A stretch of DNA of 64,000 nt from Phanerochaete sordida (GCA_019973155.2 BPQB01000002.1:868001-932000), one strand, 5' to 3'; counted from the first letter of the stretch, positions 33,501-45,967 are shown. Notes: generated by a model from the sequence alone, not told the origin. A program made the numbers and translations.

Positions 33501-34110
33501 AAGGCGGTTGAGGTTGTCGTGATACGGCGGCTCATCGGCGCAGAAACCCGGGTGGCTCTTGTCCAGGCAAAGTGTGCGGACTGTGGCGGGTGGTGGACGT
33601 CGTCCTCGAAACTCAGCGTGCATTCTGCTTGGCTGCGGGGTTCCCACGCTTAGCTTGGATGCGGCGTCTAAGCAGTTGTTACTGGACGTACTGACCTGAC
33701 CACTTCGTCCGCGATAACGACTTCTCACCTTTCCCGTGCCCCATCCACGAGATCTCCTCCCAATCCTCTGCACTTCGTCGCCGTCGTGGTCGCCGCGATT
33801 TACTGCTTGTATGCGTTGCAGAACGGGTGAGTGCACCGTCCTCGCAAGAGCTGCTCCTACCCCTAACGCTGATTCGGACTCCAAGTGCCTCCGACGTGCC
33901 GCGTACCTCCAGCACAACCAAATTTGCAGCACTAACCGCATCTTCCAGCGAAACGGCGTGTGCTATGGACTGCGCGTCGGGATGGACAGTGACTCGGTAG
34001 GCGATTAGGCTCTAAGCTTGGGCAGTCGGTCCGTGTCCCATCGACGTCATTCTGCGGTGCTTCGAATGCTTGAGCTCGCTCGCAGCTTGAACAGGACCAC
34101 CACCTACAAG
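30561..34110. other. 3.5-kb stretch without a supported gene
   Basis: It begins with the promoter of DUF6699 gene 2 (ATATAAA on the minus strand, 30728-30734) and ends with the GH5 promoter. Between them only short, unconnected open frames are found; no paired splice sites, no terminal repeats and no family motif. Relics of old mobile DNA are possible but not visible to me. Confidence 0.4.
30728..30734 (-). promoter_or_regulatory. TATA-like element of DUF6699 gene 2
   Basis: ATATAAA on the minus strand, about 170 bp upstream of the start at 30560. Confidence 0.5.
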
Positions 34111-35953
34111 ATGCACAAGTTCGTAGACTCCTTGAAGAACAAATTTCATGCGCGGGACCAGCAGCCAGGAGGTGCCGAGCAGGTCGTCTTACCAGACACG
34201 TCCTCTGGATTTCCGTCCCCATCGGACTTCTTCCGCTACCGCAAACTGCGAGGAGTTAATCTCGGTGAGGATCGCGACGCTATACAACGCTAGGCTTGCT
34301 TCTGACTGTGTGGTACCAGGTTCATGGTTCGTCCTTGAGCGATGGATCGCTGAATCCCCCTTTCACCCCGCGGCGCCTCCTGGTCAGAGCGACCACGACA
34401 GTGCCCGAGGTGCGCAAGCGAAGGATGTGCTAGAACACCACTGGGACACCTGGATCACTGAGCAAGACTTCGCTTGGATTGCACAGAGAGGGTTCAATGC
34501 CGTTCGGCTCCCGGTGCGTGACCACAAAGCTTACTATACTCGGTATGGGCTGACCTTCCTTCGCTAGATCGGATACTATCACCTGTGCGGAGCGGACCCT
34601 GCGGTGCTCAAGGGGACGGAGTTCGAGAACCTCGGACATGTCTATCAGGGGGCTTGGGCGAGGATCATGAATGCCATTCACACTGCGAGCCGATATGGGC
34701 TTGGTGTACTTATCGGTGCGTCTCCCGTCCGTCCATCGCTCGCGTCAAGCTGAAAGCCTTGGCTAGATCTACATGCGGCCCCTGGCAAGCAGAACCGTGA
34801 CGCTCATGCTGGGGCGTCGGGGGAGCCGCGCTTCTTCAACAAAGCTAATATGCAACACACAATTTACGTCCTGACCGTGCTCGCTGGTCAGTTGAGCAAC
34901 TCAGGAAGACCAGCTGACTCCGCAGTTCCGAACGTCCTGGGGATAGAGCTGCTGAACGAGCCGCAACACGATCCTTCCCTGGAACGATGGTATCTAGATG
35001 CCATTCGCGCTGTGCGATCGGTGGACCCGTCGATCCCTCTATACATCGGCGATTCATGGATGACAGACCAATACGCCAGCTTCATCGAATCTCATGCGAA
35101 TGCTATACCCTTCACCGTCCTCGATCACCACCTGTACCGGTGCTTCACGCAGGGGGACGCCAGCACCCCTGCTTCCCAGCACGCCCACAATCTCCGAGAT
35201 CCCAATGCTGGGACACCCCAGATGTTCGCACGCGTATCACAGAAATTGCAGGCGGCCGGCGGCGCCTTGGTCGTTGGCGAGTGGTCAGGTGCCCTCAACC
35301 CGGGTTCCCTGCAAGGCGTTGGCGACGACACGGGCGTCCGCCGCGAGTACATCGCGGCGCAGCTCGCGCTCTACGAGCAGTACTGTGCGGGCTACTTCTT
35401 CTGGACGTACAAGAAGGAGCACGCCGGCGACAAGGGCTGGTCGCTGCGGGATGCCGTCGCGGCCGGGGTGTTCCCAGGGCACGTCGGGCTGGGCAAGCGG
35501 GACGTCGTCCTGAGGGAGGACCCGCAGCTGGACGCACGCCGGGACCACGCACGGGACCAGGCGCTAGGTACGTCGCGGGCATGCGTACGCCACGTTGTGC
35601 TAAGCCCCGTCCAGCGCAGCACAGCGGGTACTGGGCGCAGTTCCCAGGCAACTACGAGCACTGGCGGTTCGGCGACGGCTTCGTGCGCGGGTGGGACGAC
35701 GCGTGGATGTTCTTCAGGAGCATCTCGATGCTGCCGCCCGACGCGCCGGTGCCGGAGCTGGGCTTCACGGGCCCCTGGGCGAAGATAAGGGCCCGCGAGC
35801 ACGTCGCGGCGAAGGGGGCTAGCAACCTCTGGGAGTTCGGTGCGTGCAGCTGGCTGGTGACGACAGTCCATATACTCACCGCGCGTCCCCACAGAGCACG
35901 GGTTCAATCAGGGCGTCCTGGAGGCTCGGAATGACCTCGCAAATCTCCAGTGA
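34111..35953 (+). CDS. GH5 exo-beta-1,3-glucanase (glucan 1,3-beta-glucosidase)
   Basis: Glycoside hydrolase family 5, of the fungal Exg1 kind, 526 residues in six exons: 34111-34264, 34320-34513, 34568-34715, 34767-35567, 35615-35839 and 35895-35953. It should release glucose from beta-1,3-glucan ends during cell-wall remodelling. Landmarks are RGVNLGSWFVLERWI, GFNAVRLPIGYYHL, DLHAAPGKQN, the acid/base in LLNEP (Glu230), DHHLYRCF, and the nucleophile in VVGEWSGAL (Glu337). No signal peptide is seen at the N-terminus (MHKFVDSLKNKFHARDQ). Either this member stays inside the cell or the true start lies further upstream; I found no better start. The join at 35567/35615 was fixed by phase. Confidence 0.88.
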
Positions 35954-36600
35954 AGACCCGGTAACCTTGCCAGCGCGGCGTGCAGGGTCCCAGAGGGCGA
36001 GGGTCCGGACTGGGCACCTTGAAGGCTGGCTGGCTGATAGCGTGCCTAGTTCCACGGCTTCTGTGTTGAGAAGGATCGGTGGAGATTGTCGTATGCTTGC
36101 GAAGTGCCTGCGAGCCTCTGAATGTGCTGCGTCGCCCTGTACAATGATACCATTTGACGAAGGACTTGCTATTATTGGCGAGTATCGAGCGGTCTGCGAG
36201 AGCACAAACTCCTGCAGGGTCCAGGTATAGCATGCAGGTCTGGCGCCCACCCACCTCTTCCTTTCACGTCGTCGTGGCCGTAGGAGCCATCCTCCCCAAG
36301 CTCTGGTGCGCATGGAGACAGGCCTGCACCCGCGATGCTCTCTATATCGAAGGACGCTCAGAAGCACAGGTTCGGGACAATAAGAGCCGAGATGAGGTGG
36401 TGCGGGTACTAAGCGACGCCGGTCTCGCTGTCTGTCGTTCACCACTACGTGTGGGCCAGCGCGGGTGACACTACATATACACCAGGCGCGTCCACCACGT
36501 CCTCCGTCGCTATCCCAGCCCACGCCCACCACACACGCACGGCTCCCACGGCCTCGCGCGCCCCCACCGCACACCACAGCCCCCGCCGACACGCCCGCCA
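35954..36600. other. Intergenic, GH5 to Ser/Pro-rich gene
   Basis: 647 bp. It holds the leader of the next gene, rich in CCACC and CACAC runs. Nothing else is recognised. Confidence 0.4.
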
Positions 36601-37115
36601 ATGGACCCGAAGAAGGCGCAGAAGCAGGACCGCACGCACGAGTGGGTCGAGCAGCAGTCGTCCATGCGCTACTCGCCGCGCGCGTACGACCCCCCGCCGG
36701 CCTCCGTCGCCGTCTCCGCCCCGGGCAGCGTGAGCCGCACGCACTCGAGCTCGACCACGACCTTCTCCGAGCAGTCGTCCGCGGGGCCCTCGACGCTCCG
36801 GCGGCGCGCGCCGCCGTCGCCGAGCCACACGAACTCCGTCCCCGCGTCCCCGCACGAGCAGCGCGTGCTGCCCTTCCCGCAGAGCCCGCCGGGCTCGGGG
36901 TACCCGATGGTCATGCAGGTCGCGGCTCCGAGAGTGGAGGCACCTAGGGTGAGTTGGTGAGCTCATATGGACTGGGATGCGCGGACTCACGAGATCGGTG
37001 CGCTCAGCCCACCCGGCCGTCATTGCTCAAGAAACGAAGGCCATCGATCGCAGAGCAAGTGAAGTCGTTTGGGTCGAGCAACGCACCTTGGAAGCGGGAC
37101 GAGCCTACAAAGTGA
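36601..37115 (+). CDS. Small Ser/Pro-rich protein, family member 1
   Basis: 151 residues in two exons: 36601-36948 and 37008-37115. Reading through the first exon would stop after VSW at 36960, but that point carries a strong donor (GTGAGT). The spliced form adds PTRPSLLKKRRPSIAEQ and a short basic tail ending EPTK. The N-terminus (MDPKKAQKQDRTHEWVEQQ) resembles those of the genes at 54130 and 63259 in the R-x-x-x-W-V signature. The middle is low in complexity, with Ser, Thr and Pro, and probably unstructured. Homologues are uncharacterised. The basic LLKK tail recalls LLKRLFSG in the 54-kb gene. A nuclear role is conceivable but not supported. Confidence 0.62.
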
Positions 37116-38159
37116 TCAGCTGCTCATCGATGCATCTGCAAAGCGTACGTCCGTGTTCTGCGCGAGCACAGTCCGAGCGCATTGACCAGCGTCGTTCAGG
37201 CCCATGTAACGTCGGCGCTACCCCTATTCCTCTATATCAGCCTCTACCTCAGGATATCCTTGGATAAATTATGCGGCAACTTTTCTTGTTTGTACAGAAG
37301 CACCGAGCATCAGCAGTTGGTCACGGACTGAGTACTGAACTCTCGCTTGCGGGTCCTGTAGTTTTGGATTTGCCTGTATTTGTGCTGTATCATACTATTT
37401 CGGTGTCCCTTTTTCTTGAGTAAAGCACTTACTGCCGTCCTGGAGCCATGTTTGACGCTAGGTGCATTTAAGCAGCCTATCCATACCCTCTCTGCCGCCG
37501 TTGCTGTGGTGGAAAATAACATTCCTCGAGCATCCATGGCCGTCACCGTCCTTCGGGCGCCTCTGCTGAGCTTCACGTACTGGGTATTGCGTGACGGCCT
37601 GCACTGACGCGCTTGAACGCGCCTCCAGGCCTCGAGGCTCTGAATCCAACCGTCGCGTTCCTCTTCCTCGTCCCGCGCGATTTTGGCCTCTCCTCCCGCA
37701 AATTCCATACCTTTAGACCTTGTGTGCGACTATACAGCTCGGCTTTTAGGCCTTGAAGGCAGGGGTCTACCCAGCCGCAAGGCAGCGTTTACCGACTTGC
37801 TGCTCATGAACGCTTTCTCGCGGTACCGTGCCCTCTGAGGTAGAGTCACGTCTTGACGCGTGCTGTAATTAATGCTGTGCTTACGCTTTCTTTTGTTGTA
37901 CATAGTGGTATACGCTGGTACGGACCATGGTCTAGCAAGTGTGCGCGCAGCTGCGCTCGTGAGGGAGTCTATGCGGTACCTCCGGTATGTACCAAACGTC
38001 GGCTGCCGCCGCGTCGGTATTCCACTTTGGGATACCACGCATACCATACCCCCCGTCCACACCGCCTGGTACCAGAGCTCGCTGTACCTGCCGTCGGACT
38101 ACTTAAGGACGAGATGAGCTTCCCATCCCCATCGCTGCCCTCACATCCCACTGTTCACC
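37116..38159. other. Intergenic, left of the plus-strand triad
   Basis: 1044 bp. A minus-strand open frame at 37310-37708 has no recognisable content. The promoter of caspase-like gene D must lie at the right end. Confidence 0.4.
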
Positions 38160-40049
38160 ATGCCCGTCGCTCAATGCTCCTGCACACCCGGCCAGCCGTG
38201 CCCCATGCCTCACACTCCTCCGCCCTTCGTCGTGGAAGGCCGACGACGAGTACGCGCCCTGGCCATTGGCATCGAATACAAGCCCAGCCGAGCCGGGGTC
38301 GGGGAACTCAACTACATCATTCGCGATTTGGAGAACTTCAGGGACTACGTCGTCAGAGAGGTGGGCTGGCCTGCGGAGGCAGTCACAATCATGCACGACG
38401 GCAACGACAATCCCTCGCTCGAGCCTACGCGGGACAACATCGTACGCCACGGCTCTCCTCCGAGTCCATGTGTATCCACAAAGCTAACCATCATGTGCAG
38501 CTAACACAGATCGACTTATTCGTGAAGGATGTACTGCCGGGAGACTACCTCATCTTCCTGCGTACGACATCATTCCTCCTCTTATCACTACATCCGAGAA
38601 ACAAACCTCGAGCATAGTGCTAGGTCATGGTTGCCAAACGGTCAACAAGACCGGAACTGAGGACGATAACATGGATGAAGGTATGTCCAGCTCGTTATAA
38701 ACTCTTTGAGAACAATTTCTGATGTTCTACATTAGCGTTTCTAGCTAGCAATCACGCAGGCTGGCCAACAACATCGCCGAATTCGACGGACAAGCTAAAT
38801 ACACCCGGCCCTGACGATCGACGACGTGGTAGTCCCCACTGCGATACGTATCGTGGCATCGTTCTAGATAATGTATGTTCAAGGCTCCCAACGCGACTAT
38901 GCAGCCCATTGACATCCTTGGATGCGGCAGGAGCTCAGAGAACGGCTCGTGAACCCCCTGCCTGCCGGCGCCGAACTCTTGGTAAGTAACATCGCCAGAC
39001 TACATGACCGTCTCTGACGACCTTCGGCACCCAGGCATTCATCGAGACGTGTCACTCAGGCACGATGCTCGGTGGGTCCCACCCTGCGTCGCTCACGTTC
39101 CACACGCTCATATGCGTAGACCTGCAAAGCAAGCGCTGGAAGCGCGATCCTTTTACTGAGGTGCTAGCAAGTACGTTCCGGGGTTAGGTCGCCCACACTC
39201 CCATGGCTGACTATCTCTGTCAGAGCTATCGGCGACATACAGCCAATTCGTCGACGGCATCCGCAGGACGCGCTTCTCGCGGCTGACGTCCCTGGACTTC
39301 ACCGCCGATCCGATGGACATGATCACGAAGCCTGCGAAGGTCCGCGCCCGGTCCTCTGCACAGAAGCGCGGCGAGAGCTACGACCAGAACTATTTCCTGA
39401 AGAGCAAGCGCGATTACGATTTTGGGGACCCGTGGGCGGTGAGCTTGGACGCAGCTGTGCAGCGCTGCGATGTGTGCTGACGTGTACCAGGTGTCGTTCT
39501 CGGCTACGAAGGACGGAAAAGCATCGATGAACAACGAGCACACCATGATCAGCGTGCGTGGCCCGCCTCCTGCGCAGACGAGCTGACCGCTGACTGACGC
39601 CTTCTATCGTAGGTCGTCATCGAGTGTCTGCGAGCTCGTAAGTCCGTTCTCAACTCGGCAATGCTGTGCTGACTGGTGTCTCCCAGAACGCAATGCCCGA
39701 CGCCAGACTACCGTCCTTCAACTCAAGAAGTTGGTCTTGTCAGTCTCATGTCTCATGTGCCAGACGAGAGCGGCGGAGCTGACATCCACCCAGCGACCGA
39801 CTCGTCGACCTGCGTCTCCAGATGCTCATTGCCGGCAATGGCGGCGTCGAAGAACCTAAGTGGGAGAAGCAATTGAAGAAGAGGCTTGAGCCGCAGGTGA
39901 TTCAGGATTGTTCCCTACCTTCTACGCCGTCGCTGATGTCAAACATCCTAGGTCACTGCGCTGTACCCTGATGTGAGTTCGTATGATTACCTTCTGACCT
40001 GCTGCTGACCTCCGCGTAGGCTCTGCGGTATACAGCTATTCAGATTTAA
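38160..40049 (+). CDS. Caspase-like (metacaspase-type) peptidase, copy D
   Basis: 393 residues in 14 exons: 38160-38441, 38501-38561, 38618-38680, 38736-38872, 38931-38981, 39035-39071, 39120-39170, 39224-39438, 39491-39553, 39613-39637, 39687-39729, 39794-39896, 39952-39972 and 40020-40049. The dyad is His118 in LGHGCQ and Cys204 in ETCHSGT, with GTEDD between. Exons 2, 3 and 5 have the same lengths (61, 63, 51 nt) as in A-C. All introns start with GT. The N-terminus has an unusual Cys/Pro cluster (CSCTPGQPCPMP). It is closest to copy C at the Cys motif (FIETCHSGT/FVETCHSGT). The exon 11/12 join is the least certain. It is the first gene of the plus-strand triad, 370 bp ahead of acyltransferase F4. 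Confidence 0.8.
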
Positions 40050-40419
40050 CAAAGGAGCTAAGCAGTAGTTGCCGCGCCGGCGGGGCTGTGTACTGGACGG
40101 GCTTCGGCATGGACGTCGGGGGGACTCAACGTGGACTTGACATGGACATTCTACGCACTCCGCACGGACATTGATTTGTACATCTACTCAAGGACGTCCT
40201 CTGAAACAGGGTTATCTGCCATTGGCGAAGAGCTGAGGGCTCGTCTGATCTCGCCGATGTCAACCTGAGAAAACTAAGCAGGCCAGGGCTCACAAAGCCG
40301 TCGTAGCTGTGCAGTCCGCCGAGTCAAGTAGAGAGGCATGTGTCAGCAATATGCCATCGATGCGAGAATCAGGCCGGGATTCGGTTCAGATCGACCACCG
40401 CCGGAGTTACTCTCGTACT
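40050..40419. other. Intergenic, caspase-like D to F4
   Basis: 370 bp. The TGACTC plus A/T block of F1-F3 is not found here in a clear form. Nothing else is seen. Confidence 0.4.
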
Positions 40420-42082
40420 ATGACGACTCATGTAGTGAAAGCCAAGGAGCCGACAGTCCTGCACGGCCAGTCGCACTACGTGCTACGTCCCGACGACCTG
40501 CTGGTCGGCTTCAAGGTAAGCTCAACTTCCATACTCACCCAATTGCAGAGTTGGACATCGCGAAATCTTGCCAGGTCGACACGGCGCACGTCATACCAGG
40601 GGAAATCGACATAGCCCGGTTTGACGATGCGCTAGCGAGGACGTTGCAAGCTTACCCTGTCCACGCGGGGCGCGTGGTTCGTCCTCGGGATCCCAACGAC
40701 CCATGGACGGTAAGCAGCGAGTCTACGCGAATCGTCAGGGAAGCTGAGGACGCGCATCGACACAGATCAGTCTCGGAAACCAGGGCGTCCCCGTCACCGT
40801 CATCGAAAGCGACGCGGACACAGAAGTGCCCACGAATACGGTGATACAGCGACCGTTCACGCTGGCAAAGCCGGTCAACGTCATGAAGTACCTCGAGCAT
40901 GGGAACGATGAGCCGCTCCTGCGCATGACTATCACTCGCTTCACGAAGACAGGAAGTACATGCGTAGGACTATGCGCATCGCACCTCATCGGTCTGCTGA
41001 GTCTCGTGGTCTATGAGGCGCGTCTTCAGCTGACTCCGCTCTAGGTGACGGCTTCGTCGCACGCACCTTCCTCCGGCTCCTCTCACAGAACTACCAAGGC
41101 CTCGCGCCACTGGACCCTCCGCCTTCTTACACCACGCCGGCACCTGTCCCCTTCAACGCAGCGGACTACGGCGCGATCCCGCATCCAGACTACGCATATT
41201 TCTACCCGCTGCGCGGCGTCCCGCCGCACCTCGTCCCGGGGGGCAAGAAGCCCGTGCGCGTGGACATCCGCCTGACTGCAGCCCAGATCGCGGAGCTGCG
41301 CGCGGGCGTGCTGGAGCAGTGCACGGAGCGCGACGCGCCGAGGCTGTCGCGACAGGACGTCCTCGTCGCGCTGCTTGCGTACTGTCTGTCGAAGGCGGAC
41401 CCAGATAACCCACCGATCCAGCATATCTGCACCATAGTCATGGTCTGCCGCCTGCTCCCTGCCCGTTCTTCTCGCGCTGAACCCCTTCCAGAGCCGCGGC
41501 ATCCCGCCCCGGCCCATGAGCAGCATCGGCAACGCGCTCATGTGGGCAATGACGGACGCGGCAGAAAACCACGCTAGCGACACTGTCTTCAGCATCGCAC
41601 AGCGCATCCGCAGGGCACTGCTGAAATACCGCGATCCTGCGTACGCCGCGGCCTACGACGCCGCACACGCGCCGCTGGCCCTGCGCGCCATCAACGCAGA
41701 GCTCGCGCAGGACTTTGTGCAGCGCCCAGGGCACATGCTCGTCAACTCGTCGTGGAGGTGCGCTTCCCGTGTGCGCCGTGAGCGGAGCGCACTTCTGACT
41801 CTGCAGTGCAGGTTCGACTGGACGTCGGCGCATTTCGGGTTCCCGGGCCAGACGCGCTTTTACCACACCGTCGACCTCGACGAGCCGCAGGTCTTGAAGA
41901 TGTTTGCTCCAAATCCGACGCGCCTTACTGACGGAGGCTGGTATACGAGGTCAAAAGACGACGTCGAAATGACTTTCTTCGTGCATAAAGAACAGAAGGG
42001 GGCTTTCGTGGAGCTTTTCACAGCGCAGGCAAGGAATCTAGGCTTGACCGGAGACATAGAGTGGGTCGGCGACGTCGTTTGA
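40420..42082 (+). CDS. HXXXD-type (BAHD-like) acyltransferase, copy F4
   Basis: 463 residues in six exons: 40420-40515, 40575-40709, 40766-40991, 41045-41442, 41492-41757 and 41812-42082. It was used as the template for F1-F3. Active-site motif HLIGD at residues 150-154, interrupted by the exon 3/4 intron. The degenerate second motif is HFGFPG in DWTSAHFGFPGQTRFYHT. It opens with MTTHVVKAKEPTVLHGQ and ends EWVGDVV. The enzyme should transfer an acyl group from CoA to an unknown acceptor. Conserved blocks (PPIQHICTIVM, SIGNALMWAMTDAAEN, PAYAAAYDAAHAPLALRAI) cover the whole length, so the gene looks intact. It stands between caspase-like D and helical protein E4 on the same strand. Confidence 0.85.
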
Positions 42083-42296
42083 GGGATTAAAGGTAGCATA
42101 TATGGGGGTGAACTGTCAAAAATAGGACTTACCCGTGCATGTTGTGCTCGGAGGCTTGCTCGATGTTTTGATGCGCCCTCCCGCCTTGCGAAGATTTTAC
42201 GTAAGTAATAGAGTGGCGCCGAGACCAAATACGTCACAACAACGCGAACGGGCCGACTCTCCTTTCTTGGTTCGTGGTTCTGCACACACCACCAAG

Positions 42297-44560
42297 ATGG
42301 AGCTGACCACCGCCAACGCATGGAAAATCTATGCCCTCGGTCCCAGCCAGCTCAAGCCGTACCTGCCTCGAATATTCGACAGGCTCAAGGTGCCCGTGGA
42401 CGATGGCATCTGGGTCGAGACATACGTCGTACGGACAGTTTTCTAGCGCCTTTGTGCTAGCCATGCTCACTGGCCTATCTCAGGACCAATTGGGCAAGAA
42501 GTTCGCGGAAAGTGTGAAAGTAGCCGGCTCACTTTCGGGCTGGGACAGCGTCATGAAAGTCTGCGTAGAGGCAGGCGTCTTCGAAACCATGTTTTCGCTC
42601 GTGCAGCACCCACGTGACGACCTCGAGACTGCGGTCATCCACGCGATTGACTGCCTGCACCATCTGGTCACGAAAGCGAACCAGGCTGAGCGGAGTATTT
42701 TGCTCAATCACGCCGTCGGCTGCGACGCTCTGAACGTTTGCCTTCGTGTAAGTGTGTTTTCGCACGAGTCACGGAGTGATTCACGTCCTTGCACTGCAGA
42801 TCTTGAGAGAACACGACCTCTGTATACACAGGTACTCTGCAGGTCGCATGCTGCGCACGTTATGCTCGGACCTATGTTATGGGACCAAGCTCAGTGCAGC
42901 AGCTACTGCAACTGCCATCGAATCCCTGTGTCGACACGTACTCGACGACATCCACAGCTATTCAAGAGAGCTCATAGATCCAGACAAGGCGTGGCAGGCC
43001 TATCGTATGACTCAACATGCTGTAGTGAGTTGATTCTCATGTTTCCTAGTGGCTCTTGCTCATGCTAGCGCAGTATACACCGGAGATGGCGTCCAAATAT
43101 GGCCTACGGTGGTTTGGACTGACGCAGGAGTTGTGCATGTGGTCGATACATGGCATGATATGTCTCTTCCCCGTGCCCACTAAACAGCACATCTCCGACA
43201 TCGTACATTCCAAACCTTCGATCCTCGACCTGCTTTTGGACATCGCGTCGGTGCCAAGACCTCCGTGGTACCCAGAAACCACCGTAGATCAGATAGGTAT
43301 GGGCTAAATCAGATTTAGAAATGGCTGTAGACTCACTCTGAGGTAAAGCAACGGAAATTTTGGCGTTGATGCTGCAACTCCCCCTCACCATAATTCCGGG
43401 CTTGGAGATTCCACTCGACGAGAAATCGAAAGCATCAATCACTGATGACTGGAATGCCGTCATCTCTGTTGCAGATCTCCTCCTGGAGAGACCACAGTGG
43501 CTCCCCAAAATCCTCAAGACTTGGAGGCGACTTGATAAAGAGCGGCTGTCGGAACTTCACGAGTAAGTCTTGTAGTCCGCGGTTACTGGTCGTAGATTCT
43601 CATATCATGGACAGACTTCTGTTCAAAGTTCATTCAGAATGGTACGGCGTGGAGCCAGATATCGATACGATGACAAGCATATACGAGTATCGAGGTGGGT
43701 CCTTGCTTTCCACAGCGTAATATTCGCTAATGCGGCGCTCAGGGCACATGCGCGTGGACATTCTGTCCATCATTACGACCCTAACCTTTGCGGACATCGA
43801 CGATGTCGACCTCATCTCCCTTCTGCGTCTGACCTACGAGGCGACCAAGAAAGCCGCCCCAACCTCGCGCGACGCCGAGCCAACGATCAACACCAAGGAG
43901 GACGTGCTCTACGAGAAGATCGAGCAGACCGTCAGCGTCTTCCGCGTCCCGATGGCCGTCGCGGACATCGAGGAGCCAGGCGTGACCTGCGACGCCGTCG
44001 GCCAAATAGCGCCGCAGGCCGTGAGCGCACCCGTCGCGCTCCTGCGCCTGCTCACGCTGCTCGCGTCGCACGGCGTGCTCGACGCCGCGCCGACCTGGGC
44101 CGCGCTTCCGGCGGGCACTGCAGACGGCACGCACCTCGTGCACGTGCGCCAGATCCTCGCCGACGACACACTCGGGCGCACGCTCGCCGTGCTCGTCCGG
44201 CGTCTCGCGGCGCAGCGCGCGCACGGCCGCGAGAGCGTGCGCGAAGCGCCGTACACCGCGCGCGCGGAGTACCGCCAGGCCGCGCAGCTCGCGGCGGGCC
44301 TCGTTGCGTTCGACGGCGCGACGCACGGCCGCTGGGCGCCGCAGCTCGTCGGCGTGCGCCGCGAGCTCGTGCTCTGCCTCGGCAACGCCGCCGAGATGTC
44401 GAACCGCGTGAAGGACTACGGCGCCGCGGTCGTGTTTGCCAGTGCCGCGCTGGACGTGGCGGGCAAGGCCCCGCGGAACGAGGGCATCACGCCTGACGTA
44501 GTGGAGAAGAACGTGCGGCGGCTCGAGCTGGCAAGAGCAAGCCTCGAGCGAGCTCCGTAG
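42297..44560 (+). CDS. Unrecognised helical (solenoid-like) protein, copy E4
   Basis: 658 residues in seven exons: 42297-42428, 42484-42747, 42800-43021, 43050-43296, 43349-43562, 43615-43694 and 43743-44560. It begins MELTTANAWKIYALG. Long amphipathic helices dominate, for example GWDSVMKVCVEAGVFETMF, CIHRYSAGRMLRTLC and WLPKILKTWRRLDKERL. The last exon, very GC-rich at third positions, carries LGRTLAVLVRRLAAQRA and ELVLCLGNAAEMSNRVKD, then KNVRRLELARASLERAP. The intron after exon 3 is short, 28 nt as drawn, which is below the usual limit, so that join may be off by an alternative site. No known domain. It is the last gene of the triad, 214 bp after F4. It should be soluble and cytosolic. 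Confidence 0.68.
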
Positions 44561-45285
44561 CTGCATCTGTGGATTCTTGTCATTTCTGTATCCCTGCCTT
44601 CTGATGTAAATCGTTACCCAGATCGCTCGCGGCTGCATGTATCAAATCCACTCTGTATCCAGGTGATGGCAAACCAATGCGAAATATTGATATTATTGAC
44701 GACAGCCCGACTCTCGCGCTTGAGTTCGCGTTCTCAACACCTATGCGTTTATTCGCGAATGCCTACCCTCGCGGGAATGATGAGCATGCCCCTCTGGGTG
44801 ATGTTAGTCCCCACGCACCTGAGTGTCCTGGTGAATGCCCAGCCTTTAGGCGCAAAGATCGGTCTGACCATTCGATTGTAGCCTGGGCGTCCCACAGGTT
44901 CGCTTTCTGCAGCAGGAAAAGGGTCCATTTCATCTGAGGTCTGTGTAAGACTAGGTTGCCGTTTGTATGTCCCGTGTCGAAAAGGTCATACACGTAGCGA
45001 GGCTCTGCGCTGGCAATTCTCGCCACACGATTGGGCCCAATGCGGGAAAGTGAGCGTGATGGGGAACCCCACGAAGCACCCTGTATGTCAGACATGAACC
45101 TAGATAATGAGCGTGTAAGCACTCGACAGCGTCAGTCCTTGTCACGAGCAGAGTCAAATGTTCGGGGGGTAATGAACAACCAGAGAGCCGCAAAGCACTG
45201 CGGTGTAGGCCGCAATTCATATCTGCAAGTGTATTTCTACAAAACGAAGGTACTGCTTATAAATCAGATCAGAGTGGGATAAGCA
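44561..45285. other. Intergenic, right of the plus-strand triad
   Basis: 725 bp. The E4 terminator region; nothing else is seen. Confidence 0.4.
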
Positions 45286-45967
45286 TCAGGCAAGCACTAG
45301 CTGAGAGAGCAGAAGGGTGCACACACCCCATTTCATCGGGAGCACCGCATCATCCAATGTAGCTGCGCTGCCGAGGACTCGAGTCGGCCGCAGGGAGATA
45401 CGCAGGGCGCGCAGTGATATCCCACATCCTGGGTGACATGAATCGAGGCAAGAGCGAAATAAACGCGCCTTTGCTGGGCTGACACGCCGCATGCACGACG
45501 TAAAAGTCATCGCATTCTTTGCTGGGCTTCTTCGCAGGAGCACTCGTGATCTCAGTGACGCCTCTCTGCACGCGCTCTCCTTGCATCCTGTGAGATTTGT
45601 TGGACAAATCGAGAGAAACATGAGAAATCTGTGCGGATCACCCATAGACGTTCGGAGTCCAGAGTCACCAACATGAGGCGGGGTTTTGTCGAAGTAACTC
45701 GCCGAATGCCATCTTGCATTTGCGTCCGCTGCATGGATTAGCATAATGGTAGAATCATGCAGGTCACAAACAATTGAAGGATTATCGATTAAGTATGGCA
45801 GACCGCGCCGGTCAAGGTTTGCAATCACTTCTTTGAGCTCTGCACCGGAGCCGTCGCCATATACTGAGGGCGACAGGTTGCTGTGTTTTACCTGATAAAC
45901 CAGTCGTGCTGATTGCAGGATGGAAATTTTGAGGCAAGGGATTTGAGTGGCCCGGCTCGCAAAGGTC
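45286..45967 (-). CDS. Uncharacterised open frame, possible gene or relic
   Basis: A minus-strand frame open for about 226 codons. It includes GDGSGAELKEVIANLDRRG and PSIVCDLHDSTIMLIHAAD, and it ends with TLLLSQLVLA. There is no ATG near the left side of the frame. An acceptor-like TTTATCAG at about 45895 could start an exon at VKHSNLSPSVYGDGSG. I do not recognise any family. The length without a stop is more than chance would normally give, but the composition changes towards Arg and Ser in the second half. It may be a single exon of a gene, or a relic. Confidence 0.28.

Noticed and set aside
34987..35934. A 315-codon plus-strand gene
   Set aside because: Shifted frame of the GH5 exon; the true frame carries the LNEP and GEW catalytic motifs.
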